Assembly (NCBI RefSeq): GCF_016756395.1
Contig: NZ_AP018365.1
Coordinates: 5,893,001 to 5,957,000, forward strand
Direction of reading: 5' to 3'
Origin: Streptomyces sp. SN-593
GTDB taxonomy: Bacteria > Actinomycetota > Actinomycetes > Streptomycetales > Streptomycetaceae
DNA: 64,000 nucleotides
Part shown: positions 34,619 through 42,160 of the stretch, piece after piece
Layout of the letters: each line of letters opens with the position of its first letter
Numbering within the stretch: position 1 is the first letter of the stretch
Notes under the pieces: generated by a model
The model's input: only the letters and a program-made list of their open reading frames with translations
The model's database searches: none
Told to the model about the DNA's origin: nothing
Translations under genes and position numbers: made by a program

Positions 34619-35641
34619 TCAGCGCCAGCCGAGCTCCGGTGCCACGCCGGTGAGGATGCTCTCCAGCACGTGCGTGTTGTACTCGACGCCGAGCTGGTTG
34701 GGGACGGTCAGCAGCAGCGTGTCCGCGGCCTGGACGGCCTCGTCCTCGGCGAGCAGCTTCACCAGCGCCTCGGGCTCCGCGGCGTACGACCGGCCGAAGA
34801 TCGCCCTGGTCGTGTCGTCGATCATGCCGACCTGGTCGCGCGAGTCGCGGTCGTGGCCGAAGTACGCCCGGTCCCGGTCGTCGGTGAGGGCGAAGATGCT
34901 GCGGCTGACCGACACCCGCGGTTCCCGGGTGTGGCCGGCCTCCCGGTACGCCTCCCGGTACGCCTCGATCTGCTTGCGCTGCTGGACGTGCAGCGGCTCG
35001 CCGGTCTCGTCGTCCTTCAGTGTGGAGCTTTGCAGGTTCATGCCCAGCCGGCCGGCCCACACCGCGGTCGCGTTCGAGCCCGAGCCCCACCAGATCCGCT
35101 CGCGCAGACCCTCGGAGTGCGGCTCGACGCGCAGCAGCCCCGGCGGGTTGGGGAACATCGGCCGCGGGTTGGGCCGCGCGAACCCGTCGCCCTCGATCAC
35201 CTTCAGGAACGTCTCGGTGTGCCGGCGGGCCATGTCCGCGTCCGTCTCACCCTCGGCGGGGGAGAAGCCGAAGTACCGCCAGCCGTCGATCACCTGCTCC
35301 GGTGAACCGCGGCTGATGCCGAGTTGCAGCCTTCCGCCGGAGATGAGGTCGGCGGCGCCGGCGGTCTCGGCCATGTACAGCGGGTTCTCGTAGCGCATGT
35401 CGATCACGCCGGTGCCGATCTCGATGGTCGAGGTCCGCGCGCCGATGGCGGCGAGCAACGGAAACGGGCTGCCCGCCTGCCGCGCGAAGTGGTGCACCCG
35501 GAAATAGGCGCCGTCCACGCCGAGTTCCTCGGCCGCGACCGCCAGATCGATCGACTGGTGCAGGAAGTCGGCGGCCGACCGGGTCCCGGAGTGCGGGTTC
35601 GGCGACCAGTGCCCGAACGAGAGGAATCCAATCTTCTTCAC
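34619..35641 (-). CDS. Luciferase-like (LLM) flavin-dependent monooxygenase
   Basis: 340-aa member of the bacterial-luciferase TIM-barrel superfamily, using reduced FMN (or F420) to oxygenate or reduce small organic substrates. Typical blocks: IGFLSFGHWSP at the N-terminus, AEELGVDGAYFRVHHF (conserved His), IEIGTGVIDMRYENPLYMAE, LISGGRLQLGISRGSPE (phosphate-binding) and RIWWGSGSNATAVWAGRLGMN. The start is the GTG at 35641, with a weak ribosome site. The substrate cannot be predicted. It has its own strong terminator, so it is monocistronic. Confidence 0.9.
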   Translation of the reverse strand: MKKIGFLSFGHWSPNPHSGTRSAADFLHQSIDLAVAAEELGVDGAYFRVHHFARQAGSPFPLLAAIGARTSTIEIGTGVIDMRYENPLYMAETAGAADLISGGRLQLGISRGSPEQVIDGWRYFGFSPAEGETDADMARRHTETFLKVIEGDGFARPNPRPMFPNPPGLLRVEPHSEGLRERIWWGSGSNATAVWAGRLGMNLQSSTLKDDETGEPLHVQQRKQIEAYREAYREAGHTREPRVSVSRSIFALTDDRDRAYFGHDRDSRDQVGMIDDTTRAIFGRSYAAEPEALVKLLAEDEAVQAADTLLLTVPNQLGVEYNTHVLESILTGVAPELGWR

Positions 35642-35720
35642 ACCCGCGCAAGCGCACGCGGCTCCCGTTTGATTCCCGCCGGGCCGGGCCCGTTTATCCG
35701 CGGCCGCCGAACAGGCGGCC

Positions 35721-35760
35721 GATGCCGATGCCGATGCCGATGCCGATGCCGATGCCGATG
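35721..35760. repeat. GATGCC hexanucleotide microsatellite
   Basis: About 6.7 uninterrupted copies of GATGCC in the gap between the MarR gene and the LLM gene. It is outside any supported coding region. Such tracts can vary in copy number by slippage. Confidence 0.9.
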
Positions 35761-35858
35761 CGCGTGTGGGTGCGGGTGGGGGCGCGGGAACCCGACAGGC
35801 GCCGGGGCGGCCGGGCGGACCCGAGCGGACCCGAGCGGCCGGGCGGACCCGGCGGGCG

Positions 35859-36437
35859 TCAGCCCGCGCGGCGGGTGCGGTCGGGGGTCTCGGAGGACCC
35901 GGGGGACCCGGAGGGCTCGGCCCGGGACCCGGGAGCGGAGGAGGGCTCCGGCCGGGAGCGGGGCCGGGCGGGGGCAGGGGCGGGGGCGCCCACCGCCTCG
36001 CCCAGCGCCTTCAGGCCCGCGACCAGTGCCCGCCGGGCCTCCGGCTCCATCAGCTCCATGGCCTGGTGGAGCGCCTGCTCCCGGCGGTGCCTGATCGCCT
36101 GGAGGTGGGCGGCGCCGGCCTCGGTGAGTTCCAGCTCCACCTCCCGGCGGTCCTGCGCTCCCGCCGCCCTGCGCAGGAACCCGGCCGCCTGGAGGCGGTC
36201 GCACATGCGGGTGACGGAGGGGGCTGCCGCGGACAGGCTCCGGCCCAACCCGGACAGGTTGATGCCGGGCTCGCGCTCGATGACGTACAGCACGCGGGTC
36301 TGGGCCGCGGACAGCGGGGCGGTGCCGAACTCGCGGCGTCCCCGCTCCCAGGCGGCCTGGAGGAGCTCCAGTACCTCTCCGACCTCGGACACGGTGGGAG
36401 AGGTGTGCTGGTGCACAGCGGCCGGGGCCTCGTTCAT
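35859..36437 (-). CDS. MarR-family transcriptional regulator
   Basis: 192-aa MarR-type regulator. The winged HTH is seen in LSAAQTRVLYVIEREPGINLSGLGRSLSAAAPSVTRMCDRLQAAGFLRR, with the wing DRREVELELTEAG and a dimerising C-terminal helix. A 40-residue Pro/Ser/Arg-rich tail follows. GGGAG lies 6 nt before ATG. It is divergent from the GAF-like/PP2C gene across 69 nt and probably controls that pair. Confidence 0.88.
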   Translation of the reverse strand: MNEAPAAVHQHTSPTVSEVGEVLELLQAAWERGRREFGTAPLSAAQTRVLYVIEREPGINLSGLGRSLSAAAPSVTRMCDRLQAAGFLRRAAGAQDRREVELELTEAGAAHLQAIRHRREQALHQAMELMEPEARRALVAGLKALGEAVGAPAPAPARPRSRPEPSSAPGSRAEPSGSPGSSETPDRTRRAG

Positions 36438-36506
36438 GTGACACTCCCGAGTGAGCCGTTCGGGCTCGTTCCTTCTGTTCGATCCAGCAGTCGCCTGGAC
36501 GACGAT

Positions 36507-37718
36507 ATGTCAACGAAAGTAGGACCGATAGCGTTGGAAAGACCCGGGACGGTCGAGGGCCGCCTCCGCGAGGCCTCGCCTCACGAGATCTTCGAGGTGA
36601 TCCGCTCCACGATCGAGCAGCGCCACCACGCCCTCGCGGTGGAGCTGCTGATGGCCGACTACGAGATGACCAGGCTGCAGCCTGTGGAAACGCTGCCGCA
36701 CACGCGCCCGCCGCTGCCGGTGCACGAGAGTGCCCCCGGCCGGGCCTTCGGCGCCCAGGAGCCGTACTGCGTGCCCGACGCCACGGCCGGCACGGTCGCT
36801 GTGCACCTGCCGGTCAGCGTCCGCGGCGACCGGCTGGGCGTGATGAGTGTCACGCTGCCGGACCCGAAGGGCGACGGGGCGGCGGCCGGGACGCTCGGGG
36901 ACCTCCAGGCGTGCGCCGACGCGCTGGCGCACGAGCTGGTCGTCGCCGGGCGGGACACCGACCTCTTCCTCCAGGCCCGCCGTGCCGAACGGCTCACCCT
37001 GGCCGCCGAGATGCAGTGGCAACTGCTGCCCGGCTGCGCGTGCTCCCGGCCCGAGTACAGCCTCGGCGCCCAGTTGGAGCCCGCGTACGCCATCTTCGGC
37101 GACAACTTCGACTGGTCCTCCTCCGCCGACCACCTGCACCTCACCGTGAACAACGGCATGGGCGAGGGGATACAGGCCGCGCTCCTGACGAACCTCGCGG
37201 TCAGCGCCCTGCGCAACGCGCGCCGCGCCGGGCTGTCCCTCAGCGACCAGGCCTACCTCGCCGACCAGGCGATCTACGGCCAGCACCAGGGGGACCAGTA
37301 CCTGTCGGCGCTGCTGCTGCGCTTCCACCTGCCCACCGGGAACGTGGAGATCATCGACGCCGGCTCGCCCCGGATATGGCGGGTGCGCGGGGGCACCGTC
37401 GAGATGATCGAACTGGAGGCGCAGAATCCCCTGGGCATGTTCGACGACACCGTCTACCGGCCGCAGAGCTTCACCGTCGCCCCGGGGGACCGCCTGCTGT
37501 TCATCAGCGACGGCGTCTACGACGCGCTCTCCCCGGGCGGCGAGAAGTACAGCCTGCGGGCGCTGGCGCGGTCGATCAACGAGACCCGCCTGCTGCCGGC
37601 CTCCCAGGTGCCGCGGGCGATCCTCAAGGCCCTGCTGGGCCACCGCGGCGACGGCCCGGCCGCGGACGACGCCATGGTGCTGTGCCTGGACTGGACCGGT
37701 CGCCCCGCGCAGGGCTGA
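36507..37718 (+). CDS. SpoIIE-type PP2C phosphatase with degenerate metal site
   Basis: 403-aa cytosolic protein: an N-terminal helical region plus GAF-like sensor (residues about 60-165, with a PEPYCVPDATAGTVAVHLPV-like core) and a SpoIIE/RsbU-type PP2C domain (about 180-395). GDNFDW, LLFISDGVYDAL and AADDAMVLCLD supply three metal-Asp motifs. However, the usual GDVxGKG motif reads VNNGMGEG, so that Asp is Asn. The enzyme may be weak, use altered metal binding or act as a sensor. The ATG at 36507 has no clear ribosome site and may be leaderless. Divergent from the MarR gene; followed by a 14-bp hairpin. Confidence 0.85.
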   Translation: MSTKVGPIALERPGTVEGRLREASPHEIFEVIRSTIEQRHHALAVELLMADYEMTRLQPVETLPHTRPPLPVHESAPGRAFGAQEPYCVPDATAGTVAVHLPVSVRGDRLGVMSVTLPDPKGDGAAAGTLGDLQACADALAHELVVAGRDTDLFLQARRAERLTLAAEMQWQLLPGCACSRPEYSLGAQLEPAYAIFGDNFDWSSSADHLHLTVNNGMGEGIQAALLTNLAVSALRNARRAGLSLSDQAYLADQAIYGQHQGDQYLSALLLRFHLPTGNVEIIDAGSPRIWRVRGGTVEMIELEAQNPLGMFDDTVYRPQSFTVAPGDRLLFISDGVYDALSPGGEKYSLRALARSINETRLLPASQVPRAILKALLGHRGDGPAADDAMVLCLDWTGRPAQG

Positions 37719-37819
37719 CCGGCCCGCGCGGGGCTGACCGCCCCGCGGGGGAAGCCGCTGCGGCAAGGCGGGGAGGCGGCCGCGAAGGGTTCGCGCGCCC
37801 CGCCGGAAGCCGATCCGCG

Positions 37820-37856
37820 CTGCTGCCAGGGGCATTCGGGACGCCCCTGGCAGCAG
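37820..37856 (+). terminator. 14-bp perfect hairpin terminator after the PP2C gene
   Basis: Arms 37820-37833 and 37843-37856 (CTGCTGCCAGGGGC and its complement), loop of 9 nt, about 100 nt after the phosphatase stop. Confidence 0.8.
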
Positions 37857-37983
37857 GCCCTTCACCGGACCCGCACGCGGGGGCGGGTTGTGTTCGTCCC
37901 CGCCGGTGAGCGATAGTTGCCGTACGGCAAATGATTCGCCTCCGCGGAAAGTTGGTGCGGCTCGCCACGTGCGGGCCCCGTTC

Positions 37984-39669
37984 ATGACCTCTATCGAGGG
38001 AAACCCCGTTGCAGGAGCCGGGCCGGGCGCCACGTCCGGCCTGTGGGCTCTGGCCCCCTACCCCGTGCTCGTCGCCGATCCCGCCGGCACCGTGGTGCGG
38101 GCCAACTCCGCCGCCCGGTCGCTGCTGCACCGGGCGGAACCCGGGGCGAGCATGCAGGACGCCGTGCCGGGCTGGCTGGCCCGCGCCCACTTCGAAGCGG
38201 TGCCCCGCACCCGGGTGCCCGCGGACCCCCGCGCCGACGGCGCCGTGGCCGCTCCACCGGTGGCGGGCAGGATCGGGGACCGCCGCTACGAGGCGTACCC
38301 GACCGCGGGCGAGGCGGGCGAGGTCGTCTGGTGGATGATCGACGGCACCGACCGGCGGCGCGCCGAGCAGGCCCTGACCGCCGAGCGCGAGCGCACCGGC
38401 TTCCTCGTCGAGGCGTCGAACGTACTGCTGGCCTCGCTCAACCCCGACCGGTGCATGGCCGCCACCGTCAAGCTGGCCGCCGAGCACCTGGCCGACGCGG
38501 CCGTCGTCGTGGCGCCCCCGGCCCGCGGCAAGCTGCTCACGGTCTCCGCCGTGGCCGGCCGGGAACCGGTCCGCGAGCTGATCGCGGCCGACCCCGCCGG
38601 CCTGCCCGGCCTCAGCGAGGCGCTGGCGGGCTTCCCGCCCCTGCCCTCGCGGTGGATCGACGGCGCCCTCCTGCCCGACTGGCTGCGCCCCGAGGGCCTC
38701 ACCGGCCCGATCGGTTCGGTCGTCGTCACCCCCCTGCCCGGCCACGGGGTGCCCGCCGGAGCCCTGATCCTGCTGCGCGCCAGCAATCCCGGCGGGTTCA
38801 GCGAGAGCGAGGAGGTCTTCGCCCGGCTGTTCGCCGCCCGGGCGGGCGCCGCGCTGTCGGCCGCCCGCCTCTACAGCGAGCAGAGCGCGATCACCCAGAC
38901 CCTGATGCGCGAGCTGCTGCCCCCCAAGCTCCAGCGCCTGAACGGGATCGAGTTCGCCGGCGGCTACCGCCCCGCGGAGAGCGGCGAGCGGGTGGGGGGC
39001 GACTTCTACGACGTACACGCCGGGCCCGGCGAGGAGGACCCCTCGCTGGTGGTCCTGGGCGACGTCTGCGGCAAGGGCCTGGACGCGGCCGTGCTGACGG
39101 GCAAGATCCGCAGCACCCTCCAGGCGCTGTCCCCGCTGGGCGACGACCACCTGCGGATACTCGAACTCCTCAACGGCTCCCTGCTCAACTCCCACCACAC
39201 CCGCTTCGCGACCATGGTGCTGGGTTCGGTGCGCCGCGTCGGCAACGAGGTGCGGCTGCGGCTGACGTCGGCCGGCCACCCCGCGCCGCTGGTGGTGCGC
39301 GTGGACGGCGCTGTCGAGGAGGTGCCCACCCGCGGCACCCTGATCGGCGCGCTCCCGGCCGTCGAGGCGCGCTCCGCCGAGGTCGTCCTGCAACCGGGCG
39401 AGACCTGCCTGCTGCACACCGACGGCTTCACCGAGGCGCGCGGGGGCCCGCTCGGCAGCGAGATGTTCGGTGAGGAGCGGCTGCAACGGGCCCTGTCGGA
39501 GTGCGCCGACCTGCCCGCGGAGGCGGTCGTCGAGCGGATCCAGATGCTCGCGTTCCAGTGGCTGCACGACGGCAGCCACGACGACATGGCCCTCGTCGCC
39601 ATCAGCGCCCCCCGCACCAACCATCTCAGTGCGGTGGACGGGCACACTCGGGGCAGATACACGATATGA
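37984..39669 (+). CDS. PAS-GAF-SpoIIE PP2C phosphatase (partner-switch module)
   Basis: 561-aa sensor phosphatase: PAS domain (residues about 18-130, ALAPYPVLVADPAGTVVRAN), GAF domain (about 150-310) and SpoIIE-type PP2C (about 325-550). All metal motifs are intact: RVGGDFYDV, VLGDVCGKGLDAAV, CLLHTDGFTEAR and GSHDDMALVAI. It should dephosphorylate a phospho-STAS anti-anti-sigma factor, and a STAS gene sits two genes downstream. Its stop overlaps the B12-binding gene (ATGA), so the three genes are translationally coupled. No HATPase kinase is encoded here; it would have to come from elsewhere. The chosen ATG lacks a strong ribosome site; an upstream extension to 37888 is possible. Confidence 0.9.
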   Translation: MTSIEGNPVAGAGPGATSGLWALAPYPVLVADPAGTVVRANSAARSLLHRAEPGASMQDAVPGWLARAHFEAVPRTRVPADPRADGAVAAPPVAGRIGDRRYEAYPTAGEAGEVVWWMIDGTDRRRAEQALTAERERTGFLVEASNVLLASLNPDRCMAATVKLAAEHLADAAVVVAPPARGKLLTVSAVAGREPVRELIAADPAGLPGLSEALAGFPPLPSRWIDGALLPDWLRPEGLTGPIGSVVVTPLPGHGVPAGALILLRASNPGGFSESEEVFARLFAARAGAALSAARLYSEQSAITQTLMRELLPPKLQRLNGIEFAGGYRPAESGERVGGDFYDVHAGPGEEDPSLVVLGDVCGKGLDAAVLTGKIRSTLQALSPLGDDHLRILELLNGSLLNSHHTRFATMVLGSVRRVGNEVRLRLTSAGHPAPLVVRVDGAVEEVPTRGTLIGALPAVEARSAEVVLQPGETCLLHTDGFTEARGGPLGSEMFGEERLQRALSECADLPAEAVVERIQMLAFQWLHDGSHDDMALVAISAPRTNHLSAVDGHTRGRYTI

Positions 39670-40784
39670 CCCTGGAACTCGCCACACCGGACCCGCTCTC
39701 CGCGGTACGCGACCGGTTGTGGGACGCGGTGACCGGCCGGGACGAGCACCTCGCGGCCGGGCTCGTCTTCGGCGCGCTGGACGACGGCGTGGACCCGGAG
39801 ACGGTCCTGCTGGACCTGCTGGCCCCGCTCCAGGCGAAGGTCGGCACCGAGTGGGCCGCCAACCGGCTGACCGTCACGCAGGAACACGCCGCCAGCGCCA
39901 TCACCGAACGCGTCATCGCCGCGCTCGCCCACCACCCGGCCGCCCGGGTCACCCCCCACCGCGGCCGCGTCACCGTGGCCTGCGTCGACCAGGAGTGGCA
40001 CGCCCTTCCCGCCCGCCTCCTCGCGGAGGTCCTGGTGCTGCGGGGGTGGCAGGTCGACTTCCTGGGCGCCCAGGTGCCCACCCCCCACCTGATCGCCCAC
40101 CTGCACGCGGGCGGGTCGGAGGCGGTCGCCCTGTCCTCGTCGGTCCCCACCCGGCTGCCCGCCGCCCACGCCGCGATCACGAGCTGCCAGGCGATCGGCC
40201 TGCCGGTCATCGTCGGCGGCGCGGCCTTCGGCCCGGACGGCCGCAACGCCCGCCTGCTCGGTGCCAACGCCTGGGCGCCCGACGCCCGCGAGGCCGCCCG
40301 GCAGCTCGCCGCGGGCATCCCCGCACCGGACCTGGCCGCCGGGCGGCAGCAGATCGACGACCTGCCGCACCTCGCCGACCAGGAGTACACGTTCGTCGTC
40401 CGCGGCCAGCAGGTACTGGTCAAGGAGGTCCTCGCGCAACTGGAGTCCCGGTTCCCCGCGATGGCCGCGTACACCCCCCAGCAGCGCGAGCACACCGCCG
40501 AGGACCTCGTGCACATCGTCGAGTTCCTCGCCGCGGCCCTCTACTGCGACGACGACGAGCTGTTCGCCTCCTTCATCACCTGGACCGCGGGCATCCTCGC
40601 CGCCCGCCGTGTCCCGGCCCGGTCGCTGCGCCCCGCGCTGGACGTCCTGGCCGCCGAACTCAGGGACTTCCCCCGGTCCGTCCGGCTGCTCGACGCCGCC
40701 CGCCGCGCGCTGGACACCGTCTCCCCGCCGACCCCACCCCACCCCGGAACCCATCCGGGAAAGGACCCCGGAGCACCAGCGTGA
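39666..40784 (+). CDS. Cobalamin-binding putative photoreceptor (CarH-like B12 domain)
   Basis: 372-aa protein without a DNA-binding domain. Residues about 10-85 form the four-helix B12 cap and contain W63-x9-E73-H74 (EWAANRLTVTQEH), the signature of AdoCbl photoreceptors such as CarH. Residues about 95-220 form the Rossmann B12-binding domain, with E110-x-H112 (QEWHALP) at the place of the lower axial His ligand, then VDFLGAQVPTPHL and VGGAAF loops. The C-terminal 150 residues are helical and of unknown role. Coupled by 4-nt overlaps to the upstream phosphatase and downstream STAS genes, it probably feeds light or B12 status into a partner-switching cascade. The motif assignment is seen; the signalling role is inferred. 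Confidence 0.85.
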   Translation: MTLELATPDPLSAVRDRLWDAVTGRDEHLAAGLVFGALDDGVDPETVLLDLLAPLQAKVGTEWAANRLTVTQEHAASAITERVIAALAHHPAARVTPHRGRVTVACVDQEWHALPARLLAEVLVLRGWQVDFLGAQVPTPHLIAHLHAGGSEAVALSSSVPTRLPAAHAAITSCQAIGLPVIVGGAAFGPDGRNARLLGANAWAPDAREAARQLAAGIPAPDLAAGRQQIDDLPHLADQEYTFVVRGQQVLVKEVLAQLESRFPAMAAYTPQQREHTAEDLVHIVEFLAAALYCDDDELFASFITWTAGILAARRVPARSLRPALDVLAAELRDFPRSVRLLDAARRALDTVSPPTPPHPGTHPGKDPGAPA

Positions 40785-41170
40785 CCCTGCCTCATGTCTC
40801 CTTCTCCGTGACCGTCGAGACCGGCACGGGCACCGCCCACCTGCACATCGCCGGCGACCTGGACTACGACACCTGCGACGCGCTGGTCCAGCACGCCGTG
40901 CGCTGCGTCAGCAGCCACCCGGACCTGCGCGACCTGCACCTGGACTTCGCCCACCTGCGGTTCTGCGACTCCTCGGGGCTGTCCGCCCTGCTGATGGTGC
41001 ACCGCACGACCGCGGCGGGGAACATCGAGCTGCACCTCGACAACGCGCCCGCCTCGCTGGAGCGCGTGCTCGCCACCACCGGAGTGCGCGGCCTCTTCTC
41101 ACCTCCCGCCGCCTCCGACCGGCGGGCCGGGAGCCCCCGTCCCCCCACCGGTCCCGGCGGCCCGGCGTAG
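40781..41170 (+). CDS. STAS-domain anti-anti-sigma factor
   Basis: 129-aa single STAS domain: SVTVETGTGTAHLHIAGDLDYDTCDALV, then the switch motif FCDSSGLSALL with the phosphorylatable Ser of the DSSG type, and a C-terminal helix. It should bind an RsbW-like anti-sigma kinase when unphosphorylated; the upstream PP2C would activate it. GTG at 40781 overlaps the preceding TGA (GTGA). A Pro-rich tail follows the domain. Confidence 0.92.
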   Translation: MTLPHVSFSVTVETGTGTAHLHIAGDLDYDTCDALVQHAVRCVSSHPDLRDLHLDFAHLRFCDSSGLSALLMVHRTTAAGNIELHLDNAPASLERVLATTGVRGLFSPPAASDRRAGSPRPPTGPGGPA

Positions 41171-41236
41171 GGTTTCCGGTGCCCGCGGGAGCGGGCCGAG
41201 GAGTGCGGCGGACCACGGAGGGCAGGGGGCCGGTTC

Positions 41237-42082
41237 ATGACCGAGGCGTTGGTGCTGGGCGGTGGAGGGGTCGGCGGGATCGCCTGGACGACCGGGTTGC
41301 TGGCGGGACTGGCCGACGCGGGCCGGGACGTCAGCGGCGCCGGCCTGGTCGTGGGCACCTCGGCGGGTTCCACCGTCGCGGCCCAGTTGGGGAGCGGGCT
41401 CGCGTTGGGGGAGCTGTACGCACGGCAGGTCGAACCGGGGCTCCAGGCGGCGGAGATCCCCGTCGAGGTGGACCTGGAGGCATATGCCGCGGAGTTCGGC
41501 CGGCTGCTGGGCGGCGCGAAGAGCGTGCTGGAGATGCGGCGCGCGGTGGGCCGGTACGCCCTGGACGCGCGGACCGTGCCGGAGGCGGAGCGGCGCGCGG
41601 TGATCGCCTCGCGGCTCCCGTCGCCCGCGTGGCCCGCGGACCGCACGCTGCGGATCGTCGCGGTGGACGCCGGCACGGGGGAGCCGGTGGTGTTCGACCG
41701 GGCGTCGGGTGTGGAACTGGTGGACGCGGTCGCGGCGAGCTGCGCGGTGCCGGGCGTGTGGCCTCCCGCGACGGTCGGCGGGCGCCGGTACATCGACGGC
41801 GGCGTCCGCTCCCCCGACAACGCGGACTACGCGGCGGGCGCGTCCCGGGTGCTGGTGGTGGTGCCGCTGGGCGAGGCCGAACTGTTCCCCACCGAGACGC
41901 CGCTGCGCAAGGCGGTGGCCGACCTGCGCGCGGCCGGCGCCGAGGTGGCGGTCGTCGCGCCCGACGAGGCGTCGCGGGCGGCGATCGGCGTGAACCCGCT
42001 GGACCCGGACACCCGCCGCCCGGCCGCCGAGGCGGGACGGGCGCAGGGGCGCGGCACGGGGATCGCGTGGAGCCGGTCGTAG
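41237..42082 (+). CDS. Patatin-like phospholipase/serine hydrolase
   Basis: 281-aa patatin-fold acyl hydrolase. Oxyanion glycine loop LVLGGGGVGGIAW (residues 5-17), nucleophile Ser42 in GTSAGS, and the dyad Asp187 in YIDGG. No signal peptide, so it acts in the cytosol or at the inner membrane face on lipids. It starts 66 nt after the STAS gene and may be read with it. The substrate is unknown. Confidence 0.9.
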   Translation: MTEALVLGGGGVGGIAWTTGLLAGLADAGRDVSGAGLVVGTSAGSTVAAQLGSGLALGELYARQVEPGLQAAEIPVEVDLEAYAAEFGRLLGGAKSVLEMRRAVGRYALDARTVPEAERRAVIASRLPSPAWPADRTLRIVAVDAGTGEPVVFDRASGVELVDAVAASCAVPGVWPPATVGGRRYIDGGVRSPDNADYAAGASRVLVVVPLGEAELFPTETPLRKAVADLRAAGAEVAVVAPDEASRAAIGVNPLDPDTRRPAAEAGRAQGRGTGIAWSRS

Positions 42083-42160
42083 TCCGGCGGGCCCGTCGTC
42101 CCGGGCCGCGTACCGCGCCTCCCGGCGCGGCACACGGCCCAGGTCCGGTGAAGTGGCGGC

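Noticed and set aside
35721..35760. GATGCC tract as a CRISPR or protein-coding repeat
   Set aside because: Units are 6 nt with no spacers, and no supported gene covers the tract.
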